NCBI GenBank assembly: GCA_973895155.1
Contig: OZ316894.1
Span: 3,100,001-3,164,000, forward strand
Direction of reading: 5' to 3'
Source of the DNA: Marsupella aquatica
Lineage: Eukaryota; Marchantiophyta
Length of the DNA stretch: 64,000 bases
Shown: positions 12,371 through 23,610 of the stretch, piece by piece
How positions within the stretch are numbered: position 1 is the stretch's first letter
How the letters are laid out: each line of letters opens with the position of its first letter
Notes under the pieces: model-generated
What the model was told of the DNA's origin: nothing
Database searches by the model: none
The model's input: only the letters and a program-made list of their open reading frames with translations
Translations under genes and position numbers: made by a program

Positions 12371-15300
12371 ATTGCACATCTCGAGTACCCCAAGTACGAG
12401 CTCATGATCTACAGTCAAAGCTTCCTCGGAAAAAACTCCAGTGCAGCTAACCCCTTCCATTGGATTAACGAGTACTCCGATGAACAGTAGCTTTCCAAGG
12501 GATGAGAATAGGATCCACTGCCGAATTGACTGTTATATAGCCTGTAAGAAGTCTGAAATGAGAGTGGACCTTTCCAAAGTGAATTGTCCTCAACAACCCT
12601 CCAATTTATTGTATCATTCTGAGGCAGTGTATTTACTCATTTGACCGTAACTATTATCTGAAACCAGCTGTTTCTAGAGGGTACCATGTCCCGAATGCTT
12701 TAGGCTGGGCGAGGAGCCGGCTTGTGGGCCAAACTTTATAATTCATTGAAAACATGACCATCACTTGGGGCGGTCAGTGCACCAACATCCGCACTAAAAA
12801 GTGCTCAGTACGTGCTACATGGTCGGGCCCCTTCAAGAATTGTTGGCACCGATTCAAAACTCCACTGATAATGTTGCAGTGGACCAAGGGCATGTGTTGA
12901 GACCCATCTCCAACTGAAAACCCCCTGGATTATATTAACACCAAAGAACTGGGGTTTCAGTCAGGGTCATGCACCGACAGAAATTTCTGGCAGCAGCTGA
13001 CTAGAGAAATTTCCGTCCGTGAGAAATTTCCGTCCGTGACCCTTTTTGAAGCCTAAGTAATCAAATTCACGAATGACTGGAAAAGTCATTAAATCTGTCA
13101 ATGATAGGCTCATTAAAACATAGCTGAACATCACTGGTTAGGGCCTGGTTTTGGATACTTAGGGGAACTAATGGAGCACTTTATTAAGAATGCTATCCAT
13201 CCAACACAAGGTGGGATAAACAACTCATGAACCGTCCACCACTGCCTAGATACAATATATAAACTTCAAATGACAGGTTGGCAAATGAATGACCTAAACA
13301 AGCTGGACACCCAGCGCCAGCACTTGTCCTTTGTCGGAGGTGGACAGCCCCTTCTTAGGCACTCCTTCCGTCTTTCTCTGCTTGACTTCCAAAGCTTTTC
13401 AGTGTTGTGCCCAACAGGGAGCGCCTTACTTTACACTGCTAATTGGTTTGGTTTTTATTATTTCTTTATGTTGTTGCGGGTTGTTCGGGTCTCACTGGCC
13501 TTGTTGCCTCTTTGGTCTTCTTGGGATAGTCCCCTGTTTGCCTTGCTTTATTGGGACTTTTGCCTTTTTGCCTCTTTCGAATCAATTATTGGGATAGTCC
13601 TCTTTTTGCCCCACTCAATTGGGTCTCTTGCCTTCTGGATTGTGCCTCTCGTTGTCTCCCAGTTTGGTGTGTTTGTTCTTTTGCATAATTGTAATCTTAC
13701 TATAAAGGTGCCAACTGAAGCCTGCTCTTGAGGGCCTAGGTCTAGAATGAAACCTTTGTAACTCCCAATACAGACAAAATTGATAATGAGTTTCAATAAG
13801 GTCAACATTTTTAATGAAAATTGACAAAAATGACATTAAGTAACTCTAAATAAAGATAAAACTGAAATGAGGATGAACAAAAAACAAGGATGAGGCAAAG
13901 ACTACTTAAGCAAAATATCATTTAAATTTTATTGGGCAAGATGTTTCTTCATATCTATTTACTTTCCTTGAACGGGTCATGGGGCTAGTATATACTATCT
14001 AAATTAAGGGGTCAGTGAAGATCTCAAGAAAAAAGTAAAATTATAGTTTGTCTTATAGTGTTTACTCCTCAAAAAGATTCTGACCTTGCAAAGAATATTA
14101 ACATTCGGATCCAACATTGGATGAGTTTTTGCTCAGCCAGGTTAAAGCAAGAATAATTTACTTTTGGGTGACTTACCGGTGACCTCTCCTAAATGCTCAG
14201 GGTCTCACAAAGTGTTAGCCACACTATTGAAGACTGGGTCTTTTAAAACCCCCTGTCATTTTTCTAATAAACAAGATTTTAGCATGTAAAAGATTGTGAT
14301 TCCCTTTCAAAAAAGTAGTGGACCTTTTATGTATTTCTTTCATAACTATTTAAGGTACACGTAAGTAAGTCACTCAAATCCAAAGTTAGGGAACAAAATT
14401 GCCAAGGGAAGTTAAAACGGGAGGGGCTGGCATTATCCTGTTGGAAGCCTTTATTTCTCACACCTATGGGAAGAGATAACATATCTCCAGGCATCTCTCT
14501 CATCATGGAATTTCAATTAAACCACACCTGCCAATATAAAAGCCCCATTCCATGTCTCACTACTCACCATAAAAGGTGGAACACTCGGCACCTTTTGTGG
14601 AGCACTAACCTTCCCAAATAAAGGTTTTACACTCGAACCAGTCACCTTTTGTGGAGCTCAAAGCCCATTTCTGAACCTATGCACTTGCAATGAGTAACTG
14701 GTAGCCCTTTATAGGGGCAGTTGTGGTTTAAATTTTAGTTGATTATAGGATTAAATTACCATAATTTGATAAAATTGGGCAAGATTGAAAAACAAATATA
14801 AAGCTACAAGCAAAAAACCCACTGGACACCCCTCGAAGGACTTCACCAAAGCCCCGCCATTTCTCATGCACACAATCATGAGAAAAACAGAAATCCCATA
14901 CGACCCTACCCAAGTGCATTACACATTTACCCATTTCAAAGTAGGCTCTAACCCTCCCCCACATGCATGGACTTCAATGTCCTGTTGAACTTGGGGTATA
15001 TCTGAACTCCTTCATGGTTAGAGTACAGTTTTTCAATGTGATACACCAGTTGAGGATAGGTTTCTCATCGTTGTGCGTTGATCTTAATTTGAATAGTTAC
15101 GTTTGCCACTGTAGTATTCTATTTATTCTTGCTTCCAGAGGATTATCATGAATAGTAGTATTCCTTGTAGAGTTTCTGTACAAAGACTGGGTTTCTCCTT
15201 CAGCCATTTTATGGTAGAGCGTTTCTCTCAATCCAGAGTGTACTGTTTCGAAATTCTTAGTTACATAATTATATAGAACTGTGGAATCCTTTTCTCTGTG

Positions 15301-16811
15301 GCTATTGCCTTTAATTTTCTGACCTCATTTTAATTTTAATGCCTAGCGCGCAGTTCTGGGCTGGACCTGATGGGAAAAGAAAGGAGCCAGAGAGCATTCA
15401 TTTGTATTACTTGTCAATTCTATGGAGAATATGCAGCATGTCCTGTGCTGCACCAGGCTTTGTTTCTGTAATTGAGTGAATATGTATGAAATGTTCATAC
15501 TCGATCAGGTATATATTAGTACCACTGTCTAAATTATTAGATTTTATTTATTCCTGATCGATTCCTACTTGCCAGAGTGTATTAGTACGTGATGAGAGTT
15601 GCTAAGTGTATTATTCGTACAATTATCTGCTGAATTTTCATTGTCTTGGCTTTCTGCCTTTGGAATTGCCATTTGAGAAGAATGCAGGATATCAAGCTTT
15701 GATCCAATATCCAGGTGCGTACTCAATCAAGAACTCTGAACAGCATGTACGTAAACCAGTCCTTAGAATCTTTCTCCTTCATTACTTTATTATGTAGTTC
15801 TGCTAATTATTTTGTGAGAGGTGACTGTATGAGTTATAGAGGCCGTCCTGGTTTCTCTGCCACCCGCGCCTATCATGTAGTAATTATAATTAATATGCTC
15901 TCAAAAGTCCCAAAGTTTTGCGAAGCTTAATTAGAAGAAATCCCTTCAATTACGTACATTCCTGTGATGTATCCATTGTACACAGCTCGATTTGCACGTT
16001 GAACTTTGTGACTACTCCCTTGTCAAGATTATTTTGATTTACTTTGATTTAACTGCCGCAGGGTTTTGCACTTAAAACCTAGACAGGATAATGGTGCAAT
16101 ATATATCGGATTATATGTAACAGCGCAAAACTGTCCGACACCCATGTTGGAATTGTGGCATAATCTTGTTTGAACGTGAATTATTGGCGAAACGGAGAAC
16201 TTTCCTAGTACTCTGAATGTGTGACTATTTCCCAACCTACTTTGAGGTGGCCAAATATAGGAAGTTTTATGTCTGAACTGTCCGTTTCCAAGCTTTGAGG
16301 TGGCTAAATATGGGAGTTTAATGGGTGTGGGCCTCCATAGACTTCCTTCCCTCGGGAGAAGAAGGCACGGAGGCCTCTGGAGCATTCAAGAGGGGGAGGA
16401 GATTTTTGCCAGGGAGTCTATGGAGGCCTTCTGCCAGGGCACGAGGCCCTACTATGCTGCACTAAGAAGAGGAGGGGGCTTAACTGTCTGTTTTCCAAGA
16501 TTTTGGCAAAAATGTGAGTTTTCTACACTCTCAGGCATTTCTCGAATTCTCAGTAATGCGTGTAGATGGTAGACGGACACACATAAAATCATCTAATTAA
16601 GTCCAGGGCGCGAGCTCACACTCCGATGCTCTCAGGTTCGATCGGGTTTCAGTTGCAAGCCATCAATTGTTTTTCTGCATTCGTTAACTTTTCTTTGTAC
16701 AAGAGTAGGGAAATGTCCTACTACATAACTCAACCTAGAGATCCGGACAATTTTCACACATTGTGCGTTTCCCTGCTTTAGTGTTAATCTAACAGGGAAA
16801 ACGGCTCTGAA

Positions 16812-16872
16812 GTGTGAAACTTGCCAACGTGGGAGGGCGACAATGTTGCATTGTCGCCCTCCAAGTTACACA
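16812..16872. repeat. Strong inverted repeat (hairpin)
   Basis: GGAGGGCGACAATG at 16832-16845 pairs perfectly with CATTGTCGCCCTCC at 16849-16862 across a 3-base loop. A bulge of about nine bases on one side is followed by an outer stem (GTGAAACTT against AAGTTACAC, one mismatch). It lies about 320 bp beyond the 3' end of the P450 gene. Confidence 0.8.
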
Positions 16873-17188
16873 TGCAAGTACTAACACATCGTTAGAAAAA
16901 AAAACGTATACTAACACGTCGTTAGAAGCAGACATGCATTCTCACACAAAGGCCACATACTCTCGTCTACATGATCTTCATACATGATGTTGTTCACCAG
17001 TTCACTTGGTTATCCATTTACTTCTATACCTACTATAAAATTCGTTTGCTATATATCCATTACTGTTCAAATTATCAGTGATCCCGATCGCTGAAATCTC
17101 GCCTTATGAATTACACGGCTCTAGGGAAAACCATGTTCCATTTATTGAGATTTTTTAGAAGTATCCATGCGACTAGGAAGGTGAAGAT

Positions 17189-19900
17189 CTAGGAGGGGTC
17201 ATTCTCGTCAGCATAGATGATCTGGAGGGGCAGGCGCGGAGACGCGGTAGCTTCAAGAGGAATAGCTTTAGGACAAGTCAATCCCTCCCCTTCTCCAAGG
17301 TCGACATCCTCGGGGCTGACTCCTGGAGGAAGTTGCCAGTTGCAAGCGTGGAGTAGCACCGCCAGTGTGTACTCCACTATGAGGAGGCCGATGTTCCTTG
17401 CCGGGCAGCTTCTCCTGCCTGAGCCGAAAGGTAGGAGCTCGAAGCCCCACCCAACGGAATCCGTATTGTTCGTCAAGAACCTCTCCGGATCAAATTCCAA
17501 GGGACGTTTCCAAGTGTCAGGGTCCCTCCCAATAGCCCAGACGTTAACGAACACTTGACAATCAACCGGTATCTGGTACCCGGCTACCTCACATAATTCC
17601 ATGCTGTAGTGGGGAAGCAGGATAGGAAGGACGGGGTGCAGTCGAAAGGTCTCCTTTACTACAGCGCGAAGGTACTTGAGGTTGGGAATGTCGGTCTCCT
17701 GCACAAGTCGGTTTGACCCCACGATGGTATCCAGCTCCTCTTGGGCTCTTCTCAGAGCCGCCGGGTGTTTCAAAAGCTCTGCCATTGCCCACTCCAGAGT
17801 ATTATTTGATGTGACCGTCCCTGCCACGATGGAGCCCTGCACTTCCACAGGCAAACTTTAATTAGATGCATAATTGGACATCAAAAACGCATCAGCCTCG
17901 ATGCATGCTGGACTGCGAAGCTATGGTCCACTATATATATAACATCCCATTCAACTAAAGCCAAGTAGTGGACCGGGGACTACATTAATTCCTTCGACTA
18001 AAGACCACACAATTAGGTTCATTTAGTAATTGTACACAAGCTTTGAGGGCACCCTCTTCTGGCCATGAAATGCTTTCAACGCCTCTCGGTGAAATAGTAC
18101 GCGCTTCAATGCAAGAGCCATGAAACAGTTTCTACCCGGAGATGGAATGGAACTTATTCCGATGAGAAGCTCCAGCCATGAACCACTTTCAACTCGGCCG
18201 ACTATGGAATCGAATATTGTTCCGATGAGAGGAAAGTAAGTCCATAGGTCCCTGAAGTTTCGACCAGGATCATTACCAACCGTAATCATCTTGCATTGCG
18301 GGCCGGGTTCCTGAAAGCCTCAACGACTGCCATTTATTCGCTTGCGTTGGCCTGGTTATGTAAAGTTTACCGTAAGTATATGAATGGAAGCTTGCCCCGA
18401 CAATCGCGAATTTGATCACTCGTTAATTATTTTTTGTGAAGACTCACACTATGCATCTTGCACACAATTAACCAGAAACGAAAGTTTGCGAGCACCTTGA
18501 AGGATGGATGGCGAATTAAATGAGCGTCAACTGAACTATAGAGGTACCGGAAAGTATAGTTGCAAGTTATTTGCGTCTAATTCACTGTACCAGCAAGATG
18601 GCCCTGATTTGATCCTCAGTAAGGGGCTTGTCATTGACTTCGCTGGGACGAGTCAGCAGCACATCGATAAAGTCCCTTGTGTCACTCTTGGTGAACTCCT
18701 CAGAAGACTTAGAGCCAGCTACCTGCCGATGCTCGTCGATTACTTTATCAAAGAAGACGTCGTTGGTTCGTTGCACTTTTAGCATTTCCTTTTGGTAGCC
18801 TTGTAGATCAAAACTCTGAAGGAATGGGACGTAATCTCCGTAGTCGAAAACGCCCATCAACCTGGCGAGATCATTTATGACTCCTTCGTACTCGGCGGCT
18901 TCTTTCAAATTGGATGCGCTTGAATTGGGCCCGAAAAAGCTCTCGTTGATCAACATTTGAGTGATGTTGTTCTTTGTCATCAGCCCGATTTTTTTGCGCA
19001 AACTCACATGTTTTCCCATTTTGCATTCTTCAAGTGTAGAATGTAGAGTACGCATGACCAGCTTTTTCCGCAGACTTTGCACAAAATAACGGAGTAGCAG
19101 GTTAGCTGCAGGCACTCTACACTGTTGTTATCCTTTCTATTCCCCCGGAAGACATGTAGCCAAATGAATGTACATAAGTTTTCACTTCTCTTATGACAGA
19201 AGAGAACAAAGCAACGTCACCGATTCAAACAGCACAACAGACTTCAATAAATGAACCGCAGCCACTAAAATTTCAGAGTCCAAGAAGGAACATATCTCAC
19301 AGAGTAAGTAAATGGAAATACAAGGTTTCAAATTATGGAAAATGCAACGTGACAGATCTCCCAGTCCAGTGAACCAGAGATCAAGCTGATCAATATCGTA
19401 GCCTAGAGCTGAACCTGAAACTGTTGGATTCGTTTGTGGGTCAGCAACTGCACAGTGAGCAGCTTACGCGCGTAGCGCCAGTACGGTCCGTAGCTCGCGC
19501 TGCCTATCGTCTGCCTATTGTACCCCATAATCACACCCTGAGCGAAGTTTGGTCTCGAGGCAAAGAGATGGTCCTTTGTTTTGAGGATCACTTCAGCGAT
19601 TTGGGGGGACGACACGATGACAGTGGGGACCCGTCCAAGGCGCAAGTACACGATAGGTCCATACTCCTTCGCAAGCTTGGCAAAGTCCAGATGGGGAAGA
19701 CGTCCCAGCAGCCCCAGACTCCCGATGATGGGCCATGGACGCGGTCCGGGAGGCAATCGAAGATCATTTTCCAGGCTTCTACGTCGGCCTTTCAGTTTGT
19801 AGTAGAGTACCAGCACCACCGAAACTGCTATAGCAGAAGACAGAAAGACCTCCCGCAAATCTACCTCCTGACAACGGAAATGAGCACGAAAAATTTCCAT
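17189..19900 (-). CDS. Cytochrome P450 monooxygenase (A-type, CYP71-clan-like)
   Basis: The model has three exons: 19900-19415, 19121-18591 and 17836-17189. All introns are phase 0 and GT-AG, giving 554 residues. An N-terminal membrane anchor (about residues 19-34) is followed by the hinge LPPGPRPWPIIGSL (PPGP 50-53), so the enzyme should sit on the ER. Exon 2 carries the B'-to-H helix region. Exon 3 has the I-helix AGTVTSNNTLEW (344-), KETFR with ExxR at 401-404, FDPERF and the heme loop FGSGRRSCPARNIG with the thiolate Cys483. Two positions are unusual: the I-helix acidic residue (AGTDTS in most relatives) is Val347, and the Gly after CysPro is Ala485. The substrate cannot be inferred. I do not assign a CYP number. 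The 753-bp second intron holds no recognised coding sequence. Confidence 0.9.
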
Positions 19901-20070
19901 GAAAATCCTGTTTGCTAAATCTCACGGTTATTCGATTTCGATCGGGACCGGTCTATCTGCAGTCTCTTAGAGAACACTTCAAAACTACAATACGCTCGAG
20001 ACAAAGAGCATGATCGAAGAGTCTTACAACGACTTCAGCTTAATGCACTGATCGTGTGCATTCCCCTCAG

Positions 20071-20080
20071 TATATATATC
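20071..20080 (-). promoter_or_regulatory. Candidate TATA box of the P450 gene
   Basis: GATATATATA on the minus strand lies about 170 bp upstream of the P450 ATG. This fits a TATA box plus 5' UTR, but it is an inference from composition and position only. Confidence 0.4.
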
Positions 20081-20279
20081 ACACTGACAGGAAGGCCAAA
20101 CCGGGAGACAGGGGTCCCAAAGTCGAAAGGACCCAATAAAGGGAGGGGAAAGAAAAGCCCCCAAGAACACCAAAGAGCCCCCACAAAGTCAATTTTATAT
20201 TCATGCAGTCCCTACAGTCCCAATTTTATATTCATGACTAGCTCAATCCCAGTGCGGCTTTGCACAATAGATAGAAGAT

Positions 20280-20640
20280 GCCGAATATGTTGTTGCATTT
20301 AAGATGTCATATAAATTGTTGCACAATAGATAGAACATACCGTAAATATGTTGTTGCATTTAAGATGTTATATAAATTGTTGTATTTAAGTTGTTGTTAA
20401 ATAAAAGATGTCATTGAATAAAATATGTGGTTGCTCTAAGATGTAGTTAAGTAAAATATGCTCTTGTGCAAAAAATGTAGTTTACTAAAAGATATCATTG
20501 GACAAAAAATATCAATGCATAGTAGTTGACTTTGTGCTAAAGATGTAGCTCAAAAAATATCATGCTGTAAAAGATATCTTTGTTAGAAATTAAAGACCTC
20601 ATTGCTTAAAAAAATTGTCAAGTGAAAGATGTCATGACCC
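20280..20640. repeat. Degenerate short-motif repeat field
   Basis: Variants of AAGATGTCATT or AAGATGTAGTT recur about nine times at irregular 25-60 bp spacing, among other words such as ATAAATTGTTG. The first part is a near-duplicate of about 60 bp. It looks like a decayed minisatellite or transposon interior. Confidence 0.55.
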
Positions 20641-21704
20641 AAAGTGAGGGGACAACCATCATTCACCAAAATACAACAAAATGATAATGATTTTTTTATT
20701 GTTTTTGTCATTCTTTTCTTTTTAAACCATACTCTCCCCGGCCCCTTGCCCCCAATCCCCCCACCCCCCTTCTTTTTCCTTCTTTTTTACTATTTTTCTT
20801 TCTTGTCTCTGTCTCATTACTACTTTATTGATTATGTCATATTTGCAATCAAACTCCTCTCATGATGTAAAACTCCTCTTATGATGTAGCACTTCCTATG
20901 CATGGATGATATGGCATGGAGCATAGTATGACATGGATGGTAAAGGGAGCAGCATGGACGGTAAAGGGGAAGTAACTCTTTATCTGTCTTTTGCTTGGAG
21001 AAACGTGTTCACACCAAACACAATTATTTCTACTTATTCCTTTCTCTTTTTCCAATTCCCTTTTCTTTCAGTCAAAAAGCCCTGCCAATTAAATTCCGTT
21101 TTCTTTCACTCAAAAAGCCTAGCCAAATTTGAATGATGACCAATTTAAAAAGACGCAACCCTTCTGATTTAATCTGGTGTTTTTCTTCACTAAAAAAATA
21201 AGAAAATTAGTTGTACGTGGACCCCCTAAGTATATTGTTTAGTATTCACCTTAATAAATTTTGTTTTTTGAGTTTTCTTAGAGGATCCTTTGTTGGAATT
21301 GTCTCCTCTAGAGGAAACTAAAGTCAAGAGAATACATTGGGTTATTTCTGCTGTTGTTAAATTAGATACTACATAATAAATTCTCAAGGAAATCCACTTA
21401 GCTGGCGCTTCGGAAGTTAATTCTTTTGGTTTGTGATTTATCAAATTTTGGTTTGTTGGTTAAAGTCTATATATGAACTGCCTTGGAAGACTGCCTGATT
21501 AAGCCTTGTCCAAAATGTTTGTTAGGGCATTGAATATCTTCAAAAGCCTCAGCTAATTATTTGAATTAGTCTGATGACTAGAGTAGTCAGTCACAGGCTC
21601 TGAATGTCACAAAATACTTGAATGCCTCTTTCTTAAGATGTGACCAACCTTGAGCAATCCTACCAAAATCTAGTCAGAAACCATAGAACCATGTTAATTA
21701 TAAA

Positions 21705-22058
21705 CAGCTTTTAACTAACCTTTCCCCAAATTTACCCAGTATTGCTAACATGCCCCCCAAAACAAAATTAATTATCAACATGTCCCCCATTTCAAATTTG
21801 GGTTAATATTAACTTGTATAGTTACGGGTTCCCATTTCCATGTGGCAAGTTGCTACTGGATAGCCTGAGCCCACTGCGACACCCCTTGGCCCCCCTTCCT
21901 TGGCCCCACTTGGCTATGGGAACCCATATACGAGTTAATATTCACCCAAATACAAAATGGGGAACAGATTTATAATTAATTTTGTTTAATTTGGGGGACA
22001 TGCATGTTAATAATATTATTGGGTAGTTTAGGGGACAGGTTAGTAAAAATTTGTCACA
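21705..22058. mobile_element. Foldback MITE-like element
   Basis: The two ends are long imperfect inverted repeats of about 130 bp. Left-arm words such as CTAACCTTTCCCC, AACAAAATTAATTAT and GGGTTCCCAT recur in the right arm as reverse complements (GGGGACAGGTTAG, ATAATTAATTTTGTT, ATGGGAACCC). The central loop is about 80 bp and C-rich. There is no coding capacity. I could not identify a target-site duplication, so the exact ends are approximate. Confidence 0.75.
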
Positions 22059-23016
22059 GTAAATGACTAGCGCATACCCGGGGCTGTAAATTGACTCTCC
22101 TTTAGATTGGCGCTTCCAGGGACATCTAGTATGTCAAACTTGAAATCAGTATAATAAGAAAGAGCCATTTACAACTTTGGTGATAACCAAATTTGCTGAG
22201 CAAACCTTTGTACCGGTTAAGATAAAGCAGCAACATACTCACAGGAGCACTGAGTATGACTCTTCAATAATTGGCTTTGTAGTTCCTATGAAAACATCAT
22301 TGGGGGATGGCCATCACCAGCTAGGAGATTTCCAGGCACCATCAAGATGCATGAGCAGAAGGATTAAATCATGATGTTCATAGTGTGACCTAGCTTTGGT
22401 TGATCATATGCATCCCTCATTGTTTGCCAGCTAGAAGCAATTTATCATCCTACTTCATTGCATTTTTCTTGAGCTTTCCATATCTGATCACTAGTAGAAA
22501 CCATGCTCTATTTAGACCCTATTAAACCACTATTCACCACCGTTTAGGACTTGCAAAATACTGGGCGGGACTACAGTCCTTTATAAGACTGTGAGTCGTA
22601 TGTTTTGTTACTACAATCCACTGAGTCCTTTATAGAACTACATGATCAGTCGTATAATGGACTGGATTTTCAGTTGTTTATAGTCTTTGTATGGGTAGCT
22701 TTGGTGAGTCGTTTTCAGTCTTTTATGGGATGCTCGGGTGAGTTGTTGGGAAGGACTAAAATGGTGTTAGTGGGTAGTCTTTAAGAATACTTAATGGGTT
22801 CATAAAACGACTAAAGGAGATACTTTGTGGGGTTTGTATGAGTCTTTCATGTCAACTGGGAATGAGTGATGAAGACCCCGTTGTGCTACTTGAATGAACT
22901 CACTCTTGTGCACAAGTAACACATTTCATTCATGTTCTTTTGTGTATAATCACTCTATAAACTCACCATTCACCATGTTAACATTAGAACACATAGTTTT
23001 AGAAAGCCTTCTTCTA

Positions 23017-23135
23017 TACCATGTACACTTATATGAAATGACACATTCAAACATATCACAGACCAGCACATTAGACATGTACACTAATATGAAATGACAC
23101 ATTCAAACATAATTATCATAGACCAGCACATTAGG
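23017..23135. repeat. Tandem duplication, about 57-bp unit
   Basis: ATATGAAATGACACATTCAA occurs at both about 23031 and 23088, each followed by AGACCAGCACATTAG. The second unit has a small insertion. Confidence 0.75.
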
Positions 23136-23395
23136 TCACAAAGCATTCTTCTATACTGCGTACACTATAGGGAAAAAACTTTCTTAATATAAAGGTCAGC
23201 ACAGTTTGTGTGCGATTTTGTTGTCCCTACCCTCAAATGCTGCTTGGTTATGCTGTATCCTGCCACCCGGGTTTGACCTTGCCCGTCAAATTGGGCGTTG
23301 GGGGCCGTCAATCTGTCATCCCGGTCGCCCGGTCTCCCGGAGTCACGGTCGGGTCCGAGTGGCAGGGTCAGGCCAGATTTGGGCCCGGTGTTAAA

Positions 23396-23610
23396 AGTGT
23401 TCGGAAGGGGTTTGGGTGGGTCGACCTAGCCGGGTTTGGGTGGGCTGGGGCGGGGTCCGGGGGAGTCTGGGCAGGGTGGACCCGTACCAGGTTGGGCCGG
23501 GTTCGGTTGGGCCAGGGTTGGGTCTGGGGAAGCCCGGGTGGGGTTAATTTGGGGCCAGGGTTGGGGTTTGGGCTGGGACAAGCTGGGGTCTGGGGGAGTC
23601 TGAGGGAATC
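23396..23610 (+). repeat. G-rich low-complexity tract
   Basis: The plus strand has dozens of runs of three to five Gs, mostly within GGGTT, GGGCC and GGGGTC words, with few Cs. It stands out against the AT-rich surroundings. Open frames across it are composition artefacts. Confidence 0.7.

Larger units (their letters stand above)
10492..17188. other. Long intergenic region with degenerate repeats
   Basis: No gene is supported. An ATAAAAG element on the minus strand near 10628-10635 could be the TATA box of the thaumatin-like gene. Other content is an imperfect duplication at 12159-12370, a tandem GAGAAATTTCCGTCCGT pair near 13005-13038, and a hydrophobic 153-codon open frame at 13270-13731 that looks like T-rich repetitive DNA. 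A dispersed repeat copy lies at 14140-14500. A short direct repeat (CTTTGAGGTGGCYAAATAT) occurs near 16242 and 16291, and a strong hairpin near 16812-16872. Confidence 0.5.

Noticed and set aside
13270-13731. 153-codon hydrophobic open frame
   Set aside because: The sequence is T-rich and internally repetitive (GGGATAGTCC with TTGCC words), so the apparent membrane segments follow from composition. It could be an old transposon 3' region.
19424-19918. 164-codon plus-strand frame opposite P450 exon 1
   Set aside because: It is the antisense shadow of a well-supported P450 exon.
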